Assembly: GCF_900176145.1 (NCBI RefSeq) | Contig: NZ_FWWY01000001.1 | Location: forward strand, 2,431,595-2,495,594 | Direction: 5' to 3' | Source of the DNA: Sulfobacillus thermosulfidooxidans DSM 9293 | GTDB lineage: Bacteria; Bacillota; Sulfobacillia; Sulfobacillales; Sulfobacillaceae | Length of the DNA: 64,000 bases | In this document: one piece after another, positions 28,533 to 37,704 of the stretch | How the letters are laid out: every line of letters begins with the position of its first letter | Numbering within the stretch: the first letter of the stretch is position 1 | Notes under the pieces: model-generated | The model's input: the letters and a program-made list of their open reading frames with translations, nothing else | Database searches by the model: none | Told to the model about the DNA's origin: nothing | Program-made: the position numbers and the translations under genes

Positions 28533-28982
28533 ATGAATGACACAGAAATGATGTCTGCCTCACATGCAGTGTACTCTCTTCGGCTACATATCGTCTTCGT
28601 GACCAAATAGCGAAGGAAGACATTAACGTCAGAACTCCTCGCGGCCTTGCGAGAGGCGTTCGCAGAAATCCTGAACGACTGGCGCTGTACCCTGATTGAG
28701 TTCGGGGGGGAAGCAGATCATGTCCATTTGCTGGTGGGTATCCATCCTGCGCTGAACCTGTCTACCTTGATTAACAATCTTAAGTCCGCCAGTGCGCGGC
28801 AGATGCGCAATCGATTTGCCGATCATTTAGCGAAATTCTATTGGAAGCCATACTTCTGGCATCGCGCATATTATGTCGGGAGCGTCGGTGAAGCCTCGCT
28901 GGAGACGGTGAAACGTTACGTCGAAGCCCAAGGGACGCAAGAAAAACCCCGCAAGGCGGCCAAGAGGCCGCCGCCCGCTTGA
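28533..28982 (+). pseudogene. tnpA: tnpA Y1 transposase with in-frame amber stop
   Basis: From ATG 28533 the frame encodes the normal IS200/IS605 transposase start (HAVYSLRLHIVFVTK), then a TAG at 28608-28610 where other members have tyrosine (VTKYRRK). It then continues in the same frame (RRKTLTSELLAALREAF) to 28982. The HUH motif (DHVHLLVGI) and the catalytic-tyrosine helix (ETVKRYVEAQ) are intact. A single base change therefore separates this from a working gene. Unless the amber codon is suppressed, the element cannot mobilise itself. Confidence 0.9.
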
Positions 28983-28983
28983 C

Positions 28984-29011
28984 CCCCTCTTGGCTATCGC
29001 CTAAGAAGGGG
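28984..29011 (+). repeat. Left-end hairpin of the IS605-type element
   Basis: Arms CCCCTCTTGGC and GCCTAAGAAGGGG (with small bulges) enclose loop TATC just after the tnpA stop. This is the subterminal structure recognised by Y1 transposases. Confidence 0.65.
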
Positions 29012-29012
29012 C

Positions 29013-29954
29013 ATGCGCGGGCATTGTGTTCATCCTCAAAATGATAATCCCGATATTGTATTGGTTCAGAACAATCCTCTAACCCATGAAATAACGTACT
29101 TCATTCCTTTTGGGCCTCAGTGGGATCATTTAGCGTGGACAATTGAAGATATTGAAGATCGGTCTTCGGTTGTGATGCCGCTTACGCTACGTCGCATATA
29201 TTGGACCGTTGAAAGCGAGGACGACACGAAAGAGACACATTGGGTCCATCATCTCATTTCACTTCCCAAATCAGTGATGTCATTGTCTTCGGACTGGATG
29301 TTACGACTAAACACTGGGGGAGAACCGCGTAAGATCACCATCAGCGGAGGATCTAATCACGTGACTCTGCAGAGTTCTAAAGAGGGCGAATTGATCGTCC
29401 CTTTCTACAAATGTGCAACATGGTTTGCATTGACAGACCAAACGCTCGAATTGACTGTTAATATCCCAGGAGAATCTGGTTCGCCTTTTGAAGTGATTCG
29501 TTGGTTTCGCCAGGGTCAATGCTTACGATGCCAGAAGACATTTGCGGACAACGACATGCTCAGGGAACATGTCCAGACTCATCAGCCTTCCTTTCGCATG
29601 GTCACCAATTATCCTGATTACCAACAATATGCTATCCAATTGGGTGTGAATATGGATTTACCACGACGAGTTTATGTGTGTCCCTACTGTAATGACTATG
29701 TGCGCGATAATCAGATGATAGATAGCATGAGTAGTGAGATGGCTCGGCACCAGAAACAAAAACACGCGAATGAGCAGGCAAAGACGTCTCTTCGACTATT
29801 TACGCTAACGAGTGTCAGCCAAATAGAAGATTTCATGAAACAGCATTTGCCGCCCATTGTCCAGTGTGAGGAGTGCCGACGTCCTATGCTAGAAAGCCAT
29901 TGGGCTGAACACGCTGAAGAACATCTTAATCGATTAATCCTATGGGATGAGTGA
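29013..29954 (+). pseudogene. C-terminal part of the split gene: triple C2H2 zinc-finger protein
   Basis: The frame encodes 313 residues. The first few residues come from the transposon end, and the ATG at 29013 has no properly spaced ribosome site. After a beta-rich region (about 10-160) there are three Cys-Cys-His-His units: CLRCQKTF...HVQTH (about 172-192), CPYCNDYV...HQKQKH (about 222-252) and CEECRRPM...HAEEH (about 287-304). The stop overlaps the helicase gene (GTGA), so the original gene and the helicase were translationally coupled. It may still be expressed as a truncated zinc-finger protein. The family is not recognised. Confidence 0.65.
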
Positions 29955-29959
29955 TCGCG

Positions 29960-32900
29960 ATGGAACCCTTTGTTGAAAAAGATTTCTTTGATTATGTCGG
30001 CGAACATTATCTCCGGTATCTGCGTACGACCTTTCCATTTCGTGATCCAGAAATCCGCCATTCCTTTGAAAAGACTTTGGCAGAAGATACATTGATTAAG
30101 GGACCGTTTTTAGAATCATTACCGCGCTTTGCTCGAGGAATAAGTCTAACGGAACTTCTTCACGAAGAATGCCCTGCCGTGCGTTGGGATTCCGGTTTTC
30201 TTCAAGCGGTTACTGCCGATAGACCATTGTATCAGCATCAAGAAGATGCGATTCGTAATGCTTTGCGCCAGCGCAACACCATTATTGCAACAGGAACCGG
30301 CAGCGGTAAAACAGAATCTTTTTTGTTGCCAATCCTAATCAGTTTATATCTAGAATTTCAACGGGAAACTACGCATATTCCGGGAGTGCGTGCGATAATT
30401 CTGTATCCTATGAATGCTCTTGTGGCCGATCAGCGCGAAAGGTTGGGGACGATAGCCGAAAGGCTTGAAACGACGCAATCCCGGTTCCGATTTAGTTTTG
30501 GACAATATATTGGCGCTACCCCAGATTCTTCCGAGGACCGTTTTCGGCAACCCTACTCAGCCTATCCGTTTGAGTTGGTTACACGAAAACAAATACAAGA
30601 AACGCCACCTGACATCTTGATTACGAATTATTCGATGCTGGAATATTTGCTTTTACGGCCTCAAGATAGTGCATTATTTGACAATGGACGGGCTGCATTT
30701 TGGCGGTTTTTGGTGTTAGATGAGGCGCACCAATATCGCGGAGCAGAAGGTATGGAAATGGCTATGCTCCTCCGCCGCTTGAAGGATCGGTTGCAACAAG
30801 GTGGGGCGAGTGAACCGTTTACTTGTATAGCTACCAGTGCGAGTTTAGCAGATGGCCCTGGTAGAGCGAAGGAAGTGGCGGAATTCGCGCAAACCTTATT
30901 TAACGAACCTTTTGAGGCGCGCGATGTGATATTTGGCACGGAGCGTCCTCTGGTAATCCAACCGCAGTCTGCAAGTAATCCGGGAACCTACCAGCAACGG
31001 CTAAACCAGTTCGACGAACTACCAGAACATCCTGAATCCATCATTCAGGCATTAGTAACGGATAGTCGGTTTGATCAGTTTGTAAAAATATTATCTCAGG
31101 GGCCCGTGACAACCACTGATTTGGCTTCCCAAATATTCCCAGATTTCACAGGACCCGAACGTCAATCACACTTTAATTCGTTTGTACAATTGATTTCATT
31201 AGCTCAGGATCATGATGGACCGTTGTTTCCTTTACGTTATCACTTTTTCATTCGGGCTTTAGAAGGCGTCCGCATAACATTTGTTGAACCTGATTACCGT
31301 CCTCAACTATTATTGACCGGCATTAGTGAAGCGCCTGGCTTGAGCTTCGATCTAGCAATTTGTCAAAGCTGTGGCCAACATTATCTGTCTGGGAGGATTG
31401 TGGAGTTTCGGTGGGACTTAGCTATTACCGATCCGAGTCATGTGGAATATGCACCCGAATATTATCTACCGCGGACATCGGTTTTGAGCCGAAGCGATGT
31501 GGGAACAGCAATGAATGACTTGATAGCGGATACAACTGAGTCAGATCGGCCGATTTTGTGGTCTTTGTGTGTGATTTGTGGAACGGCTGGGCTTCAGGCA
31601 GCTCCGGAATGCTCCCATGAAACGCTAATCGTATTGCAACAAACCGCGATAGATGAGAACTCCGATCGTTTGACGTGTTTGGTTTGCGGAAAACACCAAA
31701 TGAATATTATTCGTGATGTATTGCATGGGGCGGACGGTCCCCACGCCGTAATTGCCACGGCGATTCATGCGAAGTTGCCCCCCTCTCGTCGCAAGGTTCT
31801 TGCGTTTAGTGATAGTCGACATAGGGCGGCATTTTTTGCATGGTATTTGCAAGATTCCTACGAGACCATTGTTCGGCGTCATCATTTATATGATGCGCTT
31901 CGCCATTCCCGTCTTGATCCCGATGATATCAGTTTAGAAGATGCATGGACGGTTTATGCCAAATATCTACAGGACCATCGGCTTCTGAGTGAAGCGAGTA
32001 GTTACCGTTCTAGAAGCCGGCGAGCGTGGATTGATGTGATGAAAGAGTTGCTAGGGGATGAGGCACCACCTCCTTTGGCGGAAGTAGGATTGTTGCGAGG
32101 GACGGTCCTATTGCCTTCGTGGTGTCGTCTAGAGGACGTTTTTGGACCGCTGGGCTTATCAGCAGAACTAGCTAACGAATGTACACAATGGATATTAACA
32201 TCTCTTGTTCAAGATCATGCAGTAGAAATGCCGTCCGACGAGATTGATTGGGACTGGGGCCAGTTGGATGAATATAAACCCCAGTCGGTAGCCGTCTTTG
32301 CCCCCCATCCCACTCAGCACGGCATTAGTGTGATTGATGGGCCTAAAACGAAACGAGTAGAAACGTTGGCAAAGATTCTTAGTCACAGTCATGACCCGGC
32401 GGACTGGCAGTCTGCTAAACCTTTGGCTCAAAAGTTGTTGCGGCAAATCTTTGTATTGATCGAACGTCAACAGCGTGCACAGCACGATATAGAACCACTT
32501 CTCATTGTCACGCATGAAGGATACCGCGTGAATTTAAAATGGTGGCGATGGTCTTTAGTAAATATAGACGATGTTTCAGCTTGTTCGTTGTGGATTTGCT
32601 CAGATTGTCGTCACATCAGCCCTGTCTATTTAGATGGCATGTGTTCGGAATATCGATGCCGGGGACAAATGCGTCGATTAGTGGATGGAGATCTTGCCGA
32701 TAATCATTATACTCAACTCTATCAAGAAGATTTGCCCAGCCATCTGCGCGTAGAAGAACATACAGCGCAACTTGAACGCAACAAGGCACTGGAGTTTCAA
32801 CAGGAATTTAAAGAGGGTGCAATCCATGTATTATCGAGCTCAACAACTTTTGAGTTGGGCGTAGACTTAGGAGATTTGAATATTGTATTTTTGCGCAATG

Positions 32901-34555
32901 TACCGCCAGAGAATTTTAATTATGCACAGCGTGTCGGTCGTGCTGGACGACGAGCTGGGATGCCTGGGATTGCGCTAACCTATTGTGGGCGCTCACCTCA
33001 TGACCTTTATCATTTTGATCATCCCACACGGATGATTCGCGGAGAGACGTCTGTACCTGTAATTCGAATAGGCAATGAGGTCTTGGTTTTTCGGCACTGG
33101 ATGGCGGTCCTTCTTTCATCGTACTTCCGCGTACCAAGTCACCAATCTCAATTCGGAACGATTCGGCAGTTGCTCAATGATATGAACCATCCCCAGTTTC
33201 TTGATTCGTTTCGCAGCTTTATCCAAATGAATCAAACAGAACTTCGGAATATGTTCTTGCGCATCATGCCTAAAGAGGTGCATGGACACGCCAATAATCT
33301 TTGGCAAGATGAAATCTTTTCGAACAATGGGCGTTTAGTGCGAGCGGTGACGGAAACTGTGAGCGATTGGCGTATGGCCCGAGATACAGAAGATGCGGCC
33401 CGCGCTAAGCGGGACTACCATCTTGCAGATTGGGCCTTGAAACGGGCGCGGGGAATCGAGCAAGAAAACGTGTTAACCTTTCTATCCCGGAAAGTTGTCA
33501 TTCCAAAGTATGGATTTCCCGTAGACGTGGTTGAATTAGAATTGATAACCCGATCGACTGAATCACATGACGTGACCCTTCAACGGGATTTGACGTATGC
33601 GATTTCTGAGTTTGCCCCGTCCTCGCAGGTTATTGCGAATAAAAAGGTGTGGACTTCCGAAGCATTAAAACAGGTACCGGAAATAAGTTTACCCCAATTT
33701 CATTATAGGCGATGTATGGAACATGGAATTCTGCAACGGGTTCCAAAAGGTCAAACGTTTTGGCAATCTCCATGTTGTGCTCAAATGGAATGTTTTGACT
33801 ATATTATTCCTGTATTTGGATTTGTAAGCTATAAAGAACCGCAGAATCCTACACGCCGGTTGGATCGTATCTTTTCCACACGGCCCTATTTAGTTAATGA
33901 CATTAATGAAAAAGATAATGCGATTCTCGAGCAGGATACTTTGGATGACCTTCCTTTTATCGTCCACAGGGTTACACCGGGACGAATTGTTGTGATTTCT
34001 GAAGGAAAGAGAAGTCAAGGTTTTTATATTTGTCCAGAATGTGGCATGGCGAGTACGAAAATGGTCAGAAAACCTCATAAAACGCATTGGGGCAGGGTCT
34101 GTACTGGAAAAGCGTTGACTCCAGTCGCGTTAGGACATGAGTTTATGACAGATATTTTACGAATCGAGTTTCCTCAATATCACTCGTCATCTGTGGCCAC
34201 AGCATTTGGAGTTGCCTATGCGATACAATACGCGGCCGCGCAAATTTTGGATATCCCTATGTCCGATATTAATGCCTTAGGCGATCGCTTTAATCCCATG
34301 TCTATTGTTCTTTATGATAATGTTCCGGGAGGTGCCGGGTTTGTGACGCAATTAGAACACACCGATGCGTTCATGGCTTGTCTAAAGGTCGCAATGGAAC
34401 GGGTAAACGGTTCCTGCGGATGTGATGAACAGTCCAGTTGCTATGGATGCCTAAGAACATACAACAATCAGTTTATCCATCACCAATTGCACCGGGGCAA
34501 CGTGTACCAGATTCTTCGAGAAATTTATCAAGATGCTGGGCATTTTCAAGTTTAA
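29960..34555 (+). CDS. Large DEAD/DEAH helicase with DUF1998-like C-terminus
   Basis: A 1531-residue superfamily-2 helicase. Walker A TGTGSGKTE lies near 111-119, the DEAH box (VLDEAHQYRG) near 252, and motif III-like TSAS follows. The second RecA domain has SSSTTFELGVDLGDL and motif VI QRVGRAGRRAG (about 990-1000). Cysteine clusters occur in the middle (CQSCGQHY, CVICG, CLVCGK) and near 875 (CSDCRH ... CRG). The end has CPECGMAS, LYDNVPGGAGFV and CGCDEQSSCYGCLRTYNNQ, typical of DUF1998. It is about twice the length of MrfA/YprA repair helicases. DUF1998 helicases occur in DISARM and related defence loci. ATG 29960 follows GGGATGAG; GTG 29951 is also possible. Confidence 0.9.
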   Translation: MEPFVEKDFFDYVGEHYLRYLRTTFPFRDPEIRHSFEKTLAEDTLIKGPFLESLPRFARGISLTELLHEECPAVRWDSGFLQAVTADRPLYQHQEDAIRNALRQRNTIIATGTGSGKTESFLLPILISLYLEFQRETTHIPGVRAIILYPMNALVADQRERLGTIAERLETTQSRFRFSFGQYIGATPDSSEDRFRQPYSAYPFELVTRKQIQETPPDILITNYSMLEYLLLRPQDSALFDNGRAAFWRFLVLDEAHQYRGAEGMEMAMLLRRLKDRLQQGGASEPFTCIATSASLADGPGRAKEVAEFAQTLFNEPFEARDVIFGTERPLVIQPQSASNPGTYQQRLNQFDELPEHPESIIQALVTDSRFDQFVKILSQGPVTTTDLASQIFPDFTGPERQSHFNSFVQLISLAQDHDGPLFPLRYHFFIRALEGVRITFVEPDYRPQLLLTGISEAPGLSFDLAICQSCGQHYLSGRIVEFRWDLAITDPSHVEYAPEYYLPRTSVLSRSDVGTAMNDLIADTTESDRPILWSLCVICGTAGLQAAPECSHETLIVLQQTAIDENSDRLTCLVCGKHQMNIIRDVLHGADGPHAVIATAIHAKLPPSRRKVLAFSDSRHRAAFFAWYLQDSYETIVRRHHLYDALRHSRLDPDDISLEDAWTVYAKYLQDHRLLSEASSYRSRSRRAWIDVMKELLGDEAPPPLAEVGLLRGTVLLPSWCRLEDVFGPLGLSAELANECTQWILTSLVQDHAVEMPSDEIDWDWGQLDEYKPQSVAVFAPHPTQHGISVIDGPKTKRVETLAKILSHSHDPADWQSAKPLAQKLLRQIFVLIERQQRAQHDIEPLLIVTHEGYRVNLKWWRWSLVNIDDVSACSLWICSDCRHISPVYLDGMCSEYRCRGQMRRLVDGDLADNHYTQLYQEDLPSHLRVEEHTAQLERNKALEFQQEFKEGAIHVLSSSTTFELGVDLGDLNIVFLRNVPPENFNYAQRVGRAGRRAGMPGIALTYCGRSPHDLYHFDHPTRMIRGETSVPVIRIGNEVLVFRHWMAVLLSSYFRVPSHQSQFGTIRQLLNDMNHPQFLDSFRSFIQMNQTELRNMFLRIMPKEVHGHANNLWQDEIFSNNGRLVRAVTETVSDWRMARDTEDAARAKRDYHLADWALKRARGIEQENVLTFLSRKVVIPKYGFPVDVVELELITRSTESHDVTLQRDLTYAISEFAPSSQVIANKKVWTSEALKQVPEISLPQFHYRRCMEHGILQRVPKGQTFWQSPCCAQMECFDYIIPVFGFVSYKEPQNPTRRLDRIFSTRPYLVNDINEKDNAILEQDTLDDLPFIVHRVTPGRIVVISEGKRSQGFYICPECGMASTKMVRKPHKTHWGRVCTGKALTPVALGHEFMTDILRIEFPQYHSSSVATAFGVAYAIQYAAAQILDIPMSDINALGDRFNPMSIVLYDNVPGGAGFVTQLEHTDAFMACLKVAMERVNGSCGCDEQSSCYGCLRTYNNQFIHHQLHRGNVYQILREIYQDAGHFQV

Positions 34556-34589
34556 AACTATTTCCAAACCCAAACGCAAAAAACTACGA

Positions 34590-34740
34590 ATTTCAATTCC
34601 TCATAGGTGGACTACCAACTGCATTTTGGAAATTTTGAAGATTGTTGAGGATAAAATTCCGAAAAGGCTACTGCGTATTGCTTTCGGGATTTGGGGATTG
34701 TTGTCGATCCCCATAGGTTTTGCATTAAGGATCGACGACA
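34590..34740 (-). repeat. Decayed inverted CRISPR leader with one repeat
   Basis: Bases 34590-34619 match the reverse complement of the CRISPR repeat at 26 of 30 positions (TTTCAATTCCTCATAGGT is exact). To the right, 34620-34740 matches the reverse complement of the array leaders: GCTTTCGGGAT, TTGGGGATTG, then the inverted repeat GTTGTCGATC / GATCGACGAC with one changed base. A stretch near the repeat is shortened by a few tens of bases. The unit is therefore a leader plus first repeat on the minus strand, whose array body would have extended toward the helicase gene and is gone. Confidence 0.85.
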
Positions 34741-34984
34741 AAATCCATGAATTGATCCAGTGGATCAATTGGGAAGGTAATTGCGAAGGTTGAACGCTGA
34801 ATGAAAAACCATTGTCCACGCATTATTGTTTGGTGACTTTGACAGAACGGATCATCACATCTCTTTTTGAACTTGTGTTGCTGGATATTTCAAGCGGTTG
34901 ATGGATGAAGTATATATCACAACCCATTGGAAGGTTCAGGCGCTGGTAGGGTTGGTCAACGTCATCACCGCTAAAGCAAGGGAA

Positions 34985-35437
34985 TCCCTGCTATTTTGCT
35001 TCTTAGCAACATGATTCATGATGCTCATCACATCTTGAATGCGTCAGCGGAAATTTATAAAACTCATGTGGATCCCCGCATCGGCTATCTCCATGCGACG
35101 AACGACCGACGATTTTCTTTGCATCTCGATATCGCCGAGATTTTCAAACCTAATCGTTGATCGGCTAATTTTTACCCTCATTGCGAAACGGATGATAACG
35201 CTTAAGGATTTTGGGCGCCTAGAGGGCGGAATCGTTATGTCGGAAAAGGCCCGGAAAACCTTTGTGGAAGGCGAATTGACCGAGGGGAAACTCAAAAAAT
35301 TACAACGTGAACTCGGGGATATTATTAACCCTAACCCTTGAGAAGACTACCTCGTTATGTATGTCTTGGAGAATCAGTGGTCTCATTCCCGAATTCGTCT
35401 AGGGGAGTCGAAAGGTGAAGACGGATTTATTCTCTAG
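34985..35437 (+). pseudogene. Decayed cas1-cas2 chimera
   Basis: One frame reads [20 protein letters not shown] followed by [15 protein letters not shown], a clear Cas1 C-terminal region with the conserved histidine (H in GYLH). A frameshift at 35150-35153 moves to the frame [20 protein letters not shown] ... SEKARKTF, still Cas1. It then runs without a break into VEGELTEGKLKKLQREL-GDIINPNP, which is Cas2 C-terminal sequence. After an in-frame TGA (about 35339-35341) it continues as EDYLVMYVLENQWSHSRIRL...GEDGFIL to a stop at 35437. So an internal deletion has joined cas1 to cas2, with at least one frameshift and one nonsense change. Upstream sequence (34741-34984) is not recognisable. Confidence 0.82.
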
Positions 35438-35614
35438 GCATCGGTGAATTTGTCGTCGATCGTCAGTAGCGCAAAAACCCCCGGGGATCGACGACAATCC
35501 CCAAAATCCCGAAAGCGTTATGCAATCACCTTTTTGGGATTTTATCGTTAACAACTTCCAACTATTGCCATATAGTCTCTGATTGACAATCCTGTCACAG
35601 AGCCGCAAAATGGG
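35438..35614 (+). promoter_or_regulatory. CRISPR leader of array 2
   Basis: It carries the same inverted repeat as leader 1: GTCGTCGATC (35452-35461) and GATCGACGAC (35486-35495), with the CAGTAGCGCAAAAACCCCCG core differing by a base or two. A TTGACAA segment follows, then AGCCGCAAAATGG directly before the first repeat. It follows the cas1-cas2 remnant, the usual position of a leader. Confidence 0.85.
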
Positions 35615-36653
35615 GTTTGTAGCCTACCTATGAGGAATTGAAACCAATCAATCTCATATGGCTATAAGTATGATTACCTATTCGTTTGTAGCCTACCTAT
35701 GAGGAATTGAAACACACTTCCATCATCATTCGTATCGTCCCCCTTCGTAGTTTGTAGCCTACCTATGAGGAATTGAAACGGAAAGTGCCACTCAGCACGG
35801 GAGCACGAGTCTTGGTTTGTAGCCTACCTATGAGGAATTGAAACTTCTAAAAATATTTATGATGGCGAGGAGTGTTTAAAAATAGGTTTGTAGCCTACCT
35901 ATGAGGAATTGAAACATCACGATCCAGCTCGCACGAACGGCCACGAAAAAGATGGTTTGTAGCCTACCTATGAGGAATTGAAACTCATTCCGTCCGCTTC
36001 GGTTTCCTTCCCGAAACTATCTACGTTTGTAGCCTACCTATGAGGAATTGAAACCTCCAGTGGTATGTCGAAGAATACACCCTCCGATGTTTGTAGCCTA
36101 CCTATGAGGAATTGAAACATCTTAAACACAATAACTTAGGGATATAATTGTGAGTTTGTAGCCTACCTATGAGGAATTGAAACCGCAAACATGGTCTCCG
36201 TATGGGCATCGGAGGACGGGTTTGTAGCCTACCTATGAGGAATTGAAACTCTGAACCCTAACCTTATCGTTGATGACTATCAGTTGGGTTTGTAGCCTAC
36301 CTATGAGGAATTGAAACCGGCCTTGCACCGAAAACCCAGATTGCATCGTGCCAGTTTGTAGCCTACCTATGAGGAATTGAAACCCCCAATCGCGCGGCGT
36401 GACCGTGGAATCATCCGGCGCGGTTTGTAGCCTACCTATGAGGAATTGAAACACGCACCGAACGGATCATTAACGGCATGGTCATCTCCCGTTTGTAGCC
36501 TACCTATGAGGAATTGAAACGCTCAAACGGCCTTTCGGTGGGCGCAGTTGCGCAAGTTTGTAGCCTACCTATGAGGAATTGAAACAAGTCCTCTGGACGA
36601 CGCAAAGTATGGCGCGTGTGGACGTTTGTAGCCTACCTATGAGGAATTGAAAC
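35615..36653 (+). CRISPR. CRISPR array 2: 16 repeats, 15 spacers
   Basis: It has the same 30-base repeat as array 1 (GTTTGTAGCC ... GAATTGAAAC), 16 copies from 35615-35644 to 36624-36653, with spacers of about 34-41 bases. The orientation is the same as array 1, leader on the left. Twenty-one bases after the last repeat, GAATTGAAAC recurs (36675-36684), possibly a truncated terminal repeat. No intact cas gene adjoins. Confidence 0.98.
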
Positions 36654-36824
36654 ATGGCAATATGGCTTGTGAAAGAATTGAAACTGCATTGGCGACCGCC
36701 AGGTGGTCAAGTAATAGATTTTCATGAGGACCTGTATGGTGGTATATGAAATAAGCTAAATGACCTTGTGATGAAACGGGCACAACGTCATTTAGCTTGA
36801 TTGGCCGATATAAACAATGATTCT

Positions 36825-37064
36825 TCATATTATATAGTCGGAATCCCGATTTGTAAGTTGATAGCCAATGTTGTATGAAAGAAATATGACCCAAACGATG
36901 AGGAGAATGCGTACGGCAAGCCACCAAACGATCCGTACGGTAAACATGACTACTCGTAGGAGCCACAGAAACATTCGGACGGATAGTTTCAGTAACCCAT
37001 ACAAAATCGCGGCAGTGATCCAAAATACTTTGCTGTACCATGGCAGTCCCGATAATTCCTCCAT
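36825..37064 (-). CDS. Small membrane protein, unknown
   Basis: A 79-residue protein with about two or three membrane segments between residues 10 and 68, aromatic- and arginine-rich (WLLRVVMFTVRIVWWLAVRILLIV broken by arginines). The ATG at 37064 has AGGAGG 9 bases upstream, which makes it a real gene despite its size. It lies just beyond the end of CRISPR array 2, reading toward it. Small membrane proteins are common in defence islands, but no function can be assigned. Confidence 0.65.
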   Translation of the reverse strand: MEELSGLPWYSKVFWITAAILYGLLKLSVRMFLWLLRVVMFTVRIVWWLAVRILLIVWVIFLSYNIGYQLTNRDSDYII

Positions 37065-37162
37065 GAGAATTTACCTCCTAACTAATTTGTTGTGCGAATC
37101 GTGTTGTTCCTTAATTCCCGGGTTCTCGTTTTGAGTTAGACAATGCTTGGATGTTGATGTGA

Positions 37163-37609
37163 TTAAGGCCAATAAAAGATCCCGTTGTTTCTGACTACTT
37201 GCTCCCAGCGGTAGGGCTGTAGCTCTCCGTATGACCGGGCACTTAAATCAATGCCCCATTCTGGCTGAGAGCGTCCTTCTTCATAGTCTCGAGATTTTAA
37301 AGGATACACCGCTCCATTCCACGCATGATCAGGGAATAGAAATTTGTCGGGGTCTTCTTGGGAGGAATGAAAATGGGCCAGAGCCATTAACCAGCGTGGG
37401 GATGATGCGGTCTGCTTTTTCTGGATAAACGGGTAATTTCGACGACGCGAACTGCGAATGAAAAGATTCCAGTGCGTTCCATTGCTTTCCCAAAGATGCA
37501 ATTGTTTTCCTTCTTCTTTTATGGTGAACCCGGCTGAAGAAAACTCCTCAATGAACATCATCCGAACGTATTCTGTCAGTTCTTGTTTTGACCAAATCGT
37601 CCATTTCAT
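37163..37609 (-). CDS. Hypothetical soluble protein
   Basis: A 148-residue protein rich in Trp, Arg and charged residues, with no recognised family. Features include IRSSRRRNYPFIQKKQ (basic) and a C-terminal LQPYRWEQVVRNNGIFYWP. It starts at ATG 37609 with AAGGTGG about 10 bases upstream. It lies in a minus-strand group with the two genes to its right and may be co-transcribed with them. A nuclease fold is conceivable but not shown. Confidence 0.55.
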   Translation of the reverse strand: MKWTIWSKQELTEYVRMMFIEEFSSAGFTIKEEGKQLHLWESNGTHWNLFIRSSRRRNYPFIQKKQTASSPRWLMALAHFHSSQEDPDKFLFPDHAWNGAVYPLKSRDYEEGRSQPEWGIDLSARSYGELQPYRWEQVVRNNGIFYWP

Positions 37610-37704
37610 AAATGCTTCGCCACCTTTTGAGAATTTTTGTGCCTAGTGATGCAACTGTAGGGAAAAATTGGAGACAATGGGGAAGGCTCTTATCTGTCAG
37701 ATGT

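Larger units (their letters stand above)
27003..29024. mobile_element. IS605-type insertion (divergent tnpB and tnpA)
   Basis: The roughly 2-kb element has a minus-strand tnpB and a plus-strand tnpA, the divergent layout of IS605. Its ends carry the subterminal hairpins expected for a single-strand transposon: one at 27014-27040 on the tnpB side and one at 28984-29011 on the tnpA side, both with a TATC loop. There is no target duplication, as normal for this family. Exact ends are uncertain by several bases. It sits inside a plus-strand gene. Confidence 0.85.

Noticed and set aside
34438-34793. Short frames at the end of the helicase gene and across the fossil leader
   Set aside because: They are made of helicase sequence in another frame plus CRISPR leader/repeat sequence; not genes.
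35039-35341. A 100-codon frame that could be taken as a complete small gene
   Set aside because: Its sequence is Cas1 then Cas2 C-terminal parts read through a deletion, and its first residues are out of frame with Cas1; it is part of a pseudogene.
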